This document shows positions 17,845 through 25,926 of a DNA stretch of 64,000 nt, piece by piece. The stretch comes from Sulfuricurvum sp. (GTDB taxonomy: Bacteria; Campylobacterota; Campylobacteria; Campylobacterales; Sulfurimonadaceae). Positions within the stretch are counted from its first letter, which is position 1, and each line of letters starts with the position of its first letter. The translations under genes and the position numbers were made by a program. The notes beneath the pieces are model-generated. The model made no database searches. It was not told the DNA's origin and saw only the letters and a list, made by a program, of their open reading frames with translations. The stretch spans positions 1-64,000 of the forward strand of contig NZ_JAQUHV010000001.1 in assembly GCF_028681615.1 (NCBI RefSeq). The letters are read 5' to 3'.

Positions 17845-17861
17845 AAAATCGCTTACGATTT

Positions 17862-17862
<1 letters not shown>
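17845..17862 (-). terminator. hairpin overlapping the thiC stop codon
   Basis: AAAATCG / CGATTTT, seven perfect pairs with a four-base loop. One base of the thiC stop codon is in the stem. The T-run afterwards is short, so termination may be partial, with mrp transcription beginning or continuing downstream. Confidence 0.45.
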
Positions 17863-19256
<1,394 letters not shown>

Positions 19257-19286
19257 TTACAAAAGCTTTATTGGACTTATAAATAA

Positions 19287-19370
19287 GACCCCCTAAAAGG
19301 GTCGTATCTGTTTTAATGTAGATTAAAAATTTCAAGAGGATTTAGGAAATGAATCATTCACTCCTCTTGA
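19287..19370 (-). promoter_or_regulatory. thiC leader with two hairpins, no TPP riboswitch motif
   Basis: On the minus strand a perfect nine-pair stem TCAAGAGGA / TCCTCTTGA (19332-19370, 21-base loop) is followed by AATTTTTAATC. Then comes a hairpin GACCC / GGGTC (19287-19303) followed by TTATTTATAAG, about 50 bases before the start codon. The conserved CTGAGA and ACCTGA blocks of TPP riboswitches were looked for and not found. The first stem with its T-run could be a terminator; the function is open. Confidence 0.45.
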
Positions 19371-19419
19371 TATACTCTATAATTTATCGAAAACAAGATA
19401 AAAAAAAGCTTTTTAAGTG

Positions 19420-19425
19420 TATAAT
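19420..19425 (+). promoter_or_regulatory. -10 element of the ispDF operon
   Basis: TATAAT 30 bases ahead of the TTG start chosen for ispDF. It overlaps the more upstream in-frame start, which argues against using that start. Confidence 0.6.
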
Positions 19426-19455
19426 TTCGTAACAGTTTACAAAATAGGATACATT

Positions 19456-20577
19456 TTGTCTGATTTTACACTTGTGTTGCTTGCAGCAGGTAACTCAACT
19501 CGTTTTAAAGTACCGGTAAAAAAACAATGGCTACGAATCGGACATGATCCTCTATGGCTTTATGTTACTAACCGTATCAAAGAATCTATCCCTGAAGCCG
19601 ACGTCATATTGTCCGCACACGCCGATGAAATCCCTTTTATTACCCCATTATGTGATTTTACCGTCGTAGCAGGCGGAGAAACACGTCAGCAATCTTTGAA
19701 AAATGCTCTTAAAGAGGTCAAGACCCCTTATGTAATGGTGAGTGATATCGCTCGCGCATGTGTCGATCCGGACCTTATTTCTCGTCTTCTTTCCCATAAA
19801 GAACAGGCCGATACCATTGTTCCGGCGCTTGATGTGCATGACACCGTCGTATACGACAATAGTACGATCGAACGGACTTTAGTCAAACGTATCCAAACTC
19901 CGCAGCTTTCACGTACCGAAGTTTTACGCCATGCACTTGAAACGGATAGCGAATATACCGATGAGAGCAGTGCCGTCGTTGCATCGGGCGGAACACGTTA
20001 TTTTATTGAGGGAGACGAACGCGCCGCCAAAATCACCCTCTCTTCGGATATCGGCGCATTGGGATGTTTACAGGGACCGTCGAATGTTGTTTTTACCGGG
20101 AACGGGTTTGACGTTCACCCGTTTGAAGAGGGAAAACCGATGGTTTTGGGCGGAGTACCTATCGAAAGCCCTTTTGGATTCAAAGCACACAGTGACGGTG
20201 ATGTCGCGATTCATGCCCTTATCGACGCCTTACTCGGTGCAGCATGTTTGGGCGATATCGGAATGCTTTTCCCCGACACCGATAACGCCTATAAGAACAT
20301 CGACTCAAAATATCTTCTGGAGAAATGTGTCGAGAAACTTCATCAATTCGGATTTGTCATTCTCCATGCCGATATTACTATTATTGCTCAAACTCCGAAA
20401 GTTTCCCCTTATAAAGAGGATATGCGAAAAACACTCGCCACATTGTTGCATCTCTCCCCTGCCCGTATCAATGTCAAAGCGACAACAACCGAGCATCTTG
20501 GATTTATCGGACGCAAAGAAGGCTTAGGCGTCATTGCAACCGCATCAGTACACTATTTTGATTGGAAAAACGGATGA
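19456..20577 (+). CDS. ispDF: bifunctional IspD/IspF isoprenoid synthesis enzyme
   Basis: About 373 residues from a TTG start with AGGAT five bases before it. The N-terminal IspD domain (cytidylyltransferase, MEP to CDP-ME) has LLAAGNSTRFKVPVKKQW. The C-terminal IspF domain (cyclase, to ME-cyclodiphosphate; from about 215) has GFDVHPFEEGKPMVLGGV and AHSDGDVAIHALIDALLGA with its zinc ligands Asp and His. The fusion is typical of Campylobacterota and some alphaproteobacteria. It heads a gene run conserved in Campylobacter and Helicobacter: ispDF followed by the atypical regulator HP1021/Cj1608. The next gene starts within its stop codon (ATGA). Confidence 0.96.
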   Translation: MSDFTLVLLAAGNSTRFKVPVKKQWLRIGHDPLWLYVTNRIKESIPEADVILSAHADEIPFITPLCDFTVVAGGETRQQSLKNALKEVKTPYVMVSDIARACVDPDLISRLLSHKEQADTIVPALDVHDTVVYDNSTIERTLVKRIQTPQLSRTEVLRHALETDSEYTDESSAVVASGGTRYFIEGDERAAKITLSSDIGALGCLQGPSNVVFTGNGFDVHPFEEGKPMVLGGVPIESPFGFKAHSDGDVAIHALIDALLGAACLGDIGMLFPDTDNAYKNIDSKYLLEKCVEKLHQFGFVILHADITIIAQTPKVSPYKEDMRKTLATLLHLSPARINVKATTTEHLGFIGRKEGLGVIATASVHYFDWKNG

Positions 20578-21461
20578 ATATACTCATTATCGAAAACGAG
20601 ATTTATCTCGCACAAAGTATCGCTTCTAAACTCAGCGATCTCAGCCACAACTGCGACATCTCCAGCTCTACCAAAGAGGGGCTTCGAGGAATACCTTATG
20701 ATGTCGTTCTCCTATCAACCAACATCAGCGGCCAGGATATCTATCCTGTCATTGAGGCTTATAAAAACGCTGTCGTTATTTTAATGGTGAGCTATATCAG
20801 TAATGACACGGTTTCAAAGCCTCTTGCTGCAGGAGCCAAAGACTATATTCTCAAACCGTTTATGATCGAAGAGCTCATCCGAAAAATCCAACATTTTCAA
20901 AACCATGAACGCTTGCGCCGTCAAAATCAAACGTATGAACGCTACCTTGCCCATACCTTTAATTCGATCAATGTAGACGAAGATTTGGATAAAACTGAAC
21001 TGCCGCTCTTTATTTGCAGCGGATACCAAAAATATGCCGATGCATTTGCTTTTAGATACGCGGCCCATAAAGATAAACCGCTCCAGTTTATCTCTCTCAC
21101 GTCAGCGAAAGCATTTAGTGATATAGCATCGCTCAGCGATGACTCCATACTTTTTATCACCGATTTCCAAAACCTCAAAAAAAGTGAGCACAAAGCTTTT
21201 TATGAGCTTATCGCTAACCGAAAATGCATAATAGCAAGCACCGATCCGATCGATTCGCCTCCGTTTAGAGTTATCGAAATCGAAAGCGACAATCATCTCT
21301 TCGACCAAGGAGAGATTTTACCGATCGAAGAGTACGTCAAATACATCATGATCCACTTCCAAAACCGCTTCCCAGATACGGAACTTTCAAAAAAACTGGG
21401 TATTTCACGTAAAAGCTTATGGGAAAAGAGAAAGAAATATGGCATCGTCAAGAAAAAATAG
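20574..21461 (+). CDS. HP1021-type atypical orphan response regulator
   Basis: 295 residues starting in an ATGA overlap with ispDF. The receiver-like domain (1-120) starts MNILIIENEIYLAQSIASKL and keeps the Lys of YILKPF, but the phosphoacceptor aspartate is replaced by Ser48 in DVVLLSTNIS, so phosphorylation is unlikely. A middle domain (about 125-245) is followed by a C-terminal Fis-like helix-turn-helix (LSKKLGISRKSLWEKRKKY). H. pylori HP1021 and C. jejuni Cj1608 share order, length and the missing aspartate; they bind the replication origin and control redox and metabolic genes (established knowledge). Several cysteines are present (for example CDIS, FICSGY, KCIIAS) that could be redox-active. 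Confidence 0.88.
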   Translation: MNILIIENEIYLAQSIASKLSDLSHNCDISSSTKEGLRGIPYDVVLLSTNISGQDIYPVIEAYKNAVVILMVSYISNDTVSKPLAAGAKDYILKPFMIEELIRKIQHFQNHERLRRQNQTYERYLAHTFNSINVDEDLDKTELPLFICSGYQKYADAFAFRYAAHKDKPLQFISLTSAKAFSDIASLSDDSILFITDFQNLKKSEHKAFYELIANRKCIIASTDPIDSPPFRVIEIESDNHLFDQGEILPIEEYVKYIMIHFQNRFPDTELSKKLGISRKSLWEKRKKYGIVKKK

Positions 21462-22629
21462 ATCTCTCTTCATTGATCAAGAGGCTGTTTCTGCACTGAT
21501 TTTACTCAAATCAGGGATGTTGGCTCCTGTCAATCGCCTTATGAATGAAGCACAGAGTAAAGAAGTCTTAGCCAGCGGAATGTTTCAGGGGAAAACCTTT
21601 CCTTTCCCTCTTATCCTCTCTCCGAGCGGAAAAGTCAATGAAACGGTCCTGACATCGGCACAAAAAGGTGAAATTCTCGACCTCATCTGTGATAATACTC
21701 TGGTCGGCGAATTGTGTGTGGATGAAATCTATCCTATCGATCCGCGTGAACGGCTCCGCCAAATCTACGGAACTGAAGATCTCACTCATCCCGGTGTCAG
21801 TGCAACCCATAAACGTCTCGGTAAATATGCAATCTCAGGTGAATATTCCATTGATCTGACCCCTGTAGAATCGATCCAAGCAATGATTCAAGAAGCAAAA
21901 GAACAAACTGCTGCCAAACATACTACTGCTTTATTCATGGCTGCAAATCCCCTTCACCGGGCCCATGAACGTTTCATCCGCCAAAGCTTGGAGCGTACTG
22001 ACCTTATTGTTATTTTCTTGCTAAAACCGTACAACAGTGCCAATTTACAGTATGAACTTCGATACCAAACCCTTCAGTATTTTGTAGAAAATTTTCTTCC
22101 GCGCAACCGCGTCGTTATCGTTCCGTTGGAAAGCAGCTATATTTTTGCCGGAAGCAATGAAGTGATCCTGGATGCCATCGTTGCCAAAAACTATGGGTGT
22201 GATCGCCTTATGATCGGGCAAAACCATGCCGGTATCGGAATGTATTACGATCAGAATGCCAATAAATCGATTATTGACCGTTTGGTAGGTATCGATATCG
22301 AAGTGGGAATCGCCAGTGAATACGTTTATTGCAATCAGTGCAAAACGCTTGTCAGTGTCCAAACCTGTCCTCACGGGCATCATCACCATATTTCCTATCA
22401 TGCGGAATCTATTTTGGAGCTGATGCAGCAAGGGCTTCTCCCTCCGGCAGTATTGGTACGTAAAGAGATATCTTCAATGATCGTGGCATCTCTCTATCCC
22501 AACCGATTTAAAAATTTGGCCAAACTCTATTACGATATTATGCCGGTAAACGGTCTTCTCGAAGAGCACTCTGAAAAAGATTTTTACGTCGAATTGATGC
22601 GACTTTATCAAACCACCTCTCTCACGTAA
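21439..22629 (+). CDS. ATP-sulfurylase-like protein with altered active-site motifs
   Basis: 396 residues with ATP sulfurylase architecture: a PUA-like N-terminal half (IYPIDPRERLRQIYGTED, then HPGVSATHKRLGKYAISG) and a nucleotidyltransferase half with NPLHRAHERFI (170-180). A zinc-ribbon-like segment CNQCKTLVSVQTCPHG matches the metal site of some bacterial enzymes. However, the QxRNP signature is replaced by FMAANP and GRDHAG by GQNHAG, removing two arginines used for sulfate and phosphate binding, and the usual SGT segment is absent. It therefore may not be a classical sulfate adenylyltransferase. The Cj1607-Cj1610 region of C. jejuni has the same order. The start overlaps the regulator by 23 bases. 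Confidence 0.8.
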   Translation: MASSRKNRSLFIDQEAVSALILLKSGMLAPVNRLMNEAQSKEVLASGMFQGKTFPFPLILSPSGKVNETVLTSAQKGEILDLICDNTLVGELCVDEIYPIDPRERLRQIYGTEDLTHPGVSATHKRLGKYAISGEYSIDLTPVESIQAMIQEAKEQTAAKHTTALFMAANPLHRAHERFIRQSLERTDLIVIFLLKPYNSANLQYELRYQTLQYFVENFLPRNRVVIVPLESSYIFAGSNEVILDAIVAKNYGCDRLMIGQNHAGIGMYYDQNANKSIIDRLVGIDIEVGIASEYVYCNQCKTLVSVQTCPHGHHHHISYHAESILELMQQGLLPPAVLVRKEISSMIVASLYPNRFKNLAKLYYDIMPVNGLLEEHSEKDFYVELMRLYQTTSLT

Positions 22630-22638
22630 GGAATTGTT

Positions 22639-23151
22639 GTGAATTTTCGCTTGTTTTTTATCACCGTCGGCTACAGCGGTCTTTCTCCGAAGGCCCCCGG
22701 TACGATGGGAACATTGGCATCATTACCTTTTGGAGTCGCCATTTTAATATTTCTAGGGCCGCAAACCCTTTTTTTGGCAACGCTGCTCATTACCCTTATC
22801 GCCATCAAAACGATTGATCGCTATGAAGCCGAGACTCAAAGCCATGATTCTCAGCACATTGTTATCGATGAACTCGTAGGAATGTGGTTTGCCCTCTCTA
22901 TCGCACCGGGAATTATGTTTGCTTTTTCAGACTTAGGAGTTTGGACAAACGGCATTGCAATTCAAATTGCACTCAGTTTACTATTTTTTCGTCTTTTTGA
23001 CATTAAAAAACCCTCAATTATCGGTCGAATCGATCGTGAGGCTAAAGGGGGGCTTGGTGTAATGGGAGATGATATTATCGCAGGATTCGCCGGAGGTATT
23101 GCTTCAGCCCTTATTTGGCAGATGATCCTCAAATCCGGATTCATCGGCTAA
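22639..23151 (+). CDS. pgpA: phosphatidylglycerophosphatase A
   Basis: 170 residues from a GTG start with TAAGGAA upstream. PgpA removes phosphate from phosphatidylglycerol phosphate at the inner membrane. Family features seen are YSGLSPKAPGTMGTLASLP near the start, HIVIDELVGMW, and KPSIIGRIDREAKGGLGVMGDDIIAG. About four hydrophobic segments are visible. It closes the ispDF-regulator-sulfurylase-like run, as in Campylobacter, and is followed by a compact hairpin terminator. Confidence 0.93.
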   Translation: MNFRLFFITVGYSGLSPKAPGTMGTLASLPFGVAILIFLGPQTLFLATLLITLIAIKTIDRYEAETQSHDSQHIVIDELVGMWFALSIAPGIMFAFSDLGVWTNGIAIQIALSLLFFRLFDIKKPSIIGRIDREAKGGLGVMGDDIIAGFAGGIASALIWQMILKSGFIG

Positions 23152-23169
23152 TTTTATCTCATAGATATC

Positions 23170-23183
23170 GAGGGATCACCCTC
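23170..23183. terminator. terminator between pgpA and the converging operon
   Basis: GAGGG / CCCTC with an ATCA loop, followed by TTATCTT on the plus strand. It lies in the short gap between convergent genes. Confidence 0.5.
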
Positions 23184-23188
23184 TTATC

Positions 23189-23680
23189 TTAAATATTCAA
23201 CGGATCGTCTGTCGGTTCAATCTCTTCAAAATCTTCAATAATTTGATCTAAAATCTTTTGAGTCATTTTGATCTTTGAAATATTTTCATCAAATATTGGT
23301 TTTGATGCAGGAAACGCTTCCGAGAGCTCTTGATAAATCAAAACGCGTCCCCCGAAATGACGGTTGAATTCATCAAACGCACTGCGTAAATATGCTTTTT
23401 TCGTTGTATGACGGAAAAGCGCTTTGATCATTTTTTTACGCTCTTTGATCGGAATCGATTCATCGATCGCTTCAGCTACCCGTTTAATATCCAAACGCGA
23501 TAAATAGGCACCGCAATGGTATGGAGACAACAATTTATCGGAGAGTTCATCAACGAATCCCGGAACCGGTTCTTCGTCAGGATCGGTCTCACTGCTCGTT
23601 TCACATGAACCCGTATCACATTTACCCCGCACAAATTCATCGAATTCGGCTCGTAAATCGCTGTAATCATTTTCTTTCAT
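23189..23680 (-). CDS. unknown protein, last gene of the molybdoenzyme operon
   Basis: 163 residues, not recognised. It is soluble, strongly acidic and mainly helical by composition. An N-terminal CDTGSCETSSETDPDEEP stretch contains two cysteines; a central basic patch reads KERKKMIKALFRHTTKKAYL; the C-terminus is acidic again. There is no signal peptide or catalytic motif. Its start overlaps the previous gene by four bases (ATGA) and all upstream genes back to torD are coupled or nearly so, which argues for a role in maturing or delivering the molybdoenzyme, perhaps as a chaperone. It may play the part that DUF3305/DUF3306 proteins play in formate dehydrogenase clusters elsewhere, but I see no sequence match to those. 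Confidence 0.75.
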   Translation of the reverse strand: MKENDYSDLRAEFDEFVRGKCDTGSCETSSETDPDEEPVPGFVDELSDKLLSPYHCGAYLSRLDIKRVAEAIDESIPIKERKKMIKALFRHTTKKAYLRSAFDEFNRHFGGRVLIYQELSEAFPASKPIFDENISKIKMTQKILDQIIEDFEEIEPTDDPLNI

Positions 23681-24120
23681 TCTTTGTCTCCTCGTATTAA
23701 GTCATAAAAATAGCGGCTTAGCGACCGCAGCGCAATATCGTCTTTAAAATCCTCACGCTCAGCATACTGTTCTAATGCCCTCGGCATGATCAAATCACCG
23801 GAGAGTTCATTGTTTTCAATCGTAATCAAATCAACTAAACCCTGTTCTTGTGCAAACTCCGATGCTGAATCTACCAAACTTAGTGCTTCAACTTGATATT
23901 CCGATCCGATCACAGCGCCGCTTAGTTTCGAATGCCTCATTTGAGAAATCGTAAAAACAACGTCATCGGGACGGATATTCATCGGAATCACCATTGCGTT
24001 AATCCCATCGGCTTTGAATAATTTATTCATCATCGATGAGAATCGGTTACTGTGTGCCTCTTCGGCAATAAAGCCGAAAAGTTTGGTCTCGACTGTAATC
24101 GAATTATCGTTGTTCATCAT
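23677..24120 (-). CDS. stand-alone protein resembling the substrate-binding half of shikimate dehydrogenase
   Basis: 147 residues. The first 90 residues (KLFGFIAEEAHSNRFSSMMN, then LFKADGINAMVIPMNIRPDD and MRHSKLSGAVIGSEYQ) follow the pattern of the AroE N-terminal domain, in which a small-molecule site is built from an IG-x4-SxSP loop and an alpha/beta core. The NADP-binding Rossmann half is absent and the catalytic Lys-Asp pair is not evident, so it is not a shikimate dehydrogenase. It overlaps both neighbours (17 and 4 bases), so its function should be tied to the polyferredoxin and molybdoenzyme genes. The relationship is judged by eye and is tentative. Confidence 0.7.
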   Translation of the reverse strand: MMNNDNSITVETKLFGFIAEEAHSNRFSSMMNKLFKADGINAMVIPMNIRPDDVVFTISQMRHSKLSGAVIGSEYQVEALSLVDSASEFAQEQGLVDLITIENNELSGDLIMPRALEQYAEREDFKDDIALRSLSRYFYDLIRGDKE

Positions 24121-25216
24121 TGTTCAGCCCCCATAATTCCATAGCTTCTTCCTCTTCCAAACGGCATCTGCGACAAATTTTCTCACCGCCTACAGAACTA
24201 AACATTGCGTCACACTCATTACATCGCCGTACCAAGTAGGTAACCAGATTTTGAACCGTCGGTGTATACCACTCTTTGAGATTATAGGATGGCGACACCG
24301 TTATCGCATCACTTTCACATACGTCATGACACAAATGGCATTTGACACATAAAAATGGGTCAAAGTCGATTTTCGAATTGCGCATATCAGAAGTTAATGC
24401 ACCCGTAGGGCAAATCCGATAACACATTTCGCATGCGGTGCATTTCGTTTCATCCAAAAGTTTTTGGGAGGTGAACGAAATCCGATCCCCTTCCACTACA
24501 TGATAGACCGAAGGCTTTTCTAGCCGTTTAAGAGCTGTAAAAAAAACTTTCCTTCGATCGGTAATTTTTTTGGTCCGCAACCCTTGGGTGTGAGTACTAT
24601 CTAGGGTATGTGATATATACTCATCTGTACTCATCTGTACTTCACGCTCAAAATTTGCTTTATACGCACCAATTTTTTTGAGATGAAACGTTTTAAAAAA
24701 ATCTCTTCTATCCGGTGTCGATTCGGATTTTTCACTCTCAGTATACGCTTCTTCAACTAGATCCACACTATACTCTGATTCTATCGCTTCAAGAGCATAA
24801 TTGACATTCTCTATACGTTCTCTAAGATCACGTAAAATTGACTCACCGATCGAACATGAACCGCAATGACCGATATCGAGTTTAAGCCCTTTTTTCATAC
24901 CGCACAATGCGATTAAGTGTTCACTCCCCAATGCTGCCAGACATGGTACATTTTTTTGACACGATACAAGCAGTGACGTATCACTCACAAAATCGAAGAA
25001 AAAATCGGTTGGACTGAAATCATCCAGTGCCAAAGCTTCTGTGGGACATGATGAAACACACCCTGCACACCCGACACATGTAGATTGGTTAATTGAAGGC
25101 AAACGACCACTCAGGACAATCGCACCGGTTGGACAAACATCGGCACATATTGTACAAATCGAATTGATACTGAGTGCGCGAACACATCGTGCGGGTGATA
25201 AACTCAGCAATCCCAT
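24104..25216 (-). CDS. polyferredoxin-like Fe-S protein with C-terminal zinc-ribbon-like knuckle
   Basis: 370 residues, cytoplasmic. Four 4Fe-4S motifs can be read: CTICADVCP and CVGCAGCVSSCP near the N-terminus (20-65), then CTACEMCYRICP and CVKCHLCHDVC in the second half. Between them are additional cysteines (ALCG and HCGSCSIGES), and the C-terminus has CNECDAMFSSVGGEKICRRC, a two-knuckle zinc-ribbon pattern. It lies six bases after torD and overlaps the next gene. Similar ferredoxins are found beside Tat-exported molybdoenzymes such as formate dehydrogenases, where they are thought to help cofactor assembly or electron supply; here the same is inferred. It has no signal peptide, so it is not a periplasmic subunit. 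Confidence 0.82.
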   Translation of the reverse strand: MGLLSLSPARCVRALSINSICTICADVCPTGAIVLSGRLPSINQSTCVGCAGCVSSCPTEALALDDFSPTDFFFDFVSDTSLLVSCQKNVPCLAALGSEHLIALCGMKKGLKLDIGHCGSCSIGESILRDLRERIENVNYALEAIESEYSVDLVEEAYTESEKSESTPDRRDFFKTFHLKKIGAYKANFEREVQMSTDEYISHTLDSTHTQGLRTKKITDRRKVFFTALKRLEKPSVYHVVEGDRISFTSQKLLDETKCTACEMCYRICPTGALTSDMRNSKIDFDPFLCVKCHLCHDVCESDAITVSPSYNLKEWYTPTVQNLVTYLVRRCNECDAMFSSVGGEKICRRCRLEEEEAMELWGLNNDEQR

Positions 25217-25222
25217 CTATTT

Positions 25223-25834
25223 TTAAACCTCTGCGCTCAAAGTTTCATTATCACTCAAAATAAATTCCAGTGCTGTTTCGGCTGCATCGTAATAAAGAGG
25301 CGTACGAGCTTCATACTTCATATTAATAAGATACATCGGTGCCCAACGAAGAAGATGGATATTTAAAAAACGGTGTTGTTCTTTTTTTAATTCTAGTACT
25401 GCTTCAGTATCATTTTCACTCAAAGCTTTTTTCTGTGCTTCGCATAAATGATGCATAAATTCAAACTCGATACCAATATGGTCTGATGATACGACACGTG
25501 CAACTTCATAATCAACTAAAAAGTCATATGCACTGTAAATATCCGTTACAGGGTTTGCGCCGCCTGTTTCAATCATCTGATCACTTCGGGTATAAAATGT
25601 TTCATACGGTACTAAATGCAAAATCGATAGATTCGTAAAGTCCGGATTCAGATACTCTTCCAATATCTCTTTATTCGGAAGATTTTTTCGCTGTTCCCAT
25701 GATTCCCAATGAGGAAAAAATTCTAAAACAGTCGGGTCATTTTTGAGTGTCTCTAAAATATCATTATCCAGTTCTTGGAGTAATATTCGAGATAGCAATG
25801 CGTAAATATTGCTTCGAGCAATGATCTCATCCAT
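25223..25834 (-). CDS. TorD-family molybdoenzyme chaperone
   Basis: 203 residues, all-helical, no cysteine and no signal peptide. It opens ARSNIYALLSRILLQELDND and contains PYETFYTRSD and the DHIGIEFEFMHHLCEAQ segment; that last one matches the family motif of the TorD/DmsD/NarJ superfamily (DHxxxELxFM). Such proteins bind the twin-arginine leader of their partner and hold it until the molybdenum cofactor is in place. The obvious client is the catalytic subunit encoded immediately upstream, but a strong hairpin terminator separates the two genes, so the chaperone group may also have its own promoter. Confidence 0.88.
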   Translation of the reverse strand: MDEIIARSNIYALLSRILLQELDNDILETLKNDPTVLEFFPHWESWEQRKNLPNKEILEEYLNPDFTNLSILHLVPYETFYTRSDQMIETGGANPVTDIYSAYDFLVDYEVARVVSSDHIGIEFEFMHHLCEAQKKALSENDTEAVLELKKEQHRFLNIHLLRWAPMYLINMKYEARTPLYYDAAETALEFILSDNETLSAEV

Positions 25835-25856
25835 AACGATTAAGCCTTTAAAAGTG

Positions 25857-25870
25857 ATTGTAGGATTGTA
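25857..25870 (-). promoter_or_regulatory. possible promoter elements of the torD group
   Basis: Two TACAAT hexamers on the minus strand (25865-25870 and 25857-25862) directly after the hairpin and about 25-35 bases before the torD start. Either could serve as a -10 element for the chaperone and accessory genes. Confidence 0.4.
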
Positions 25871-25871
25871 G

Positions 25872-25897
25872 CCTAAAGGGCTGAAAAGCCCTTTAGG
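25872..25897 (-). terminator. hairpin between catalytic subunit and torD
   Basis: CCTAAAGGGCT / AGCCCTTTAGG, a perfect eleven-pair stem with a four-base loop. There is no long T-run on the minus strand, so it may attenuate read-through or protect the 3' end of the enzyme message, lowering chaperone relative to enzyme. Confidence 0.65.
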
Positions 25898-25926
25898 TGT
25901 CCTTATTAGAAAGAGAAGCAGAAAAT

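Noticed and set aside
19417-19455. Longer ispDF start at 19417
   Set aside because: The -10 element overlaps this start and no ribosome site precedes it; the TTG at 19456 has AGGAT.
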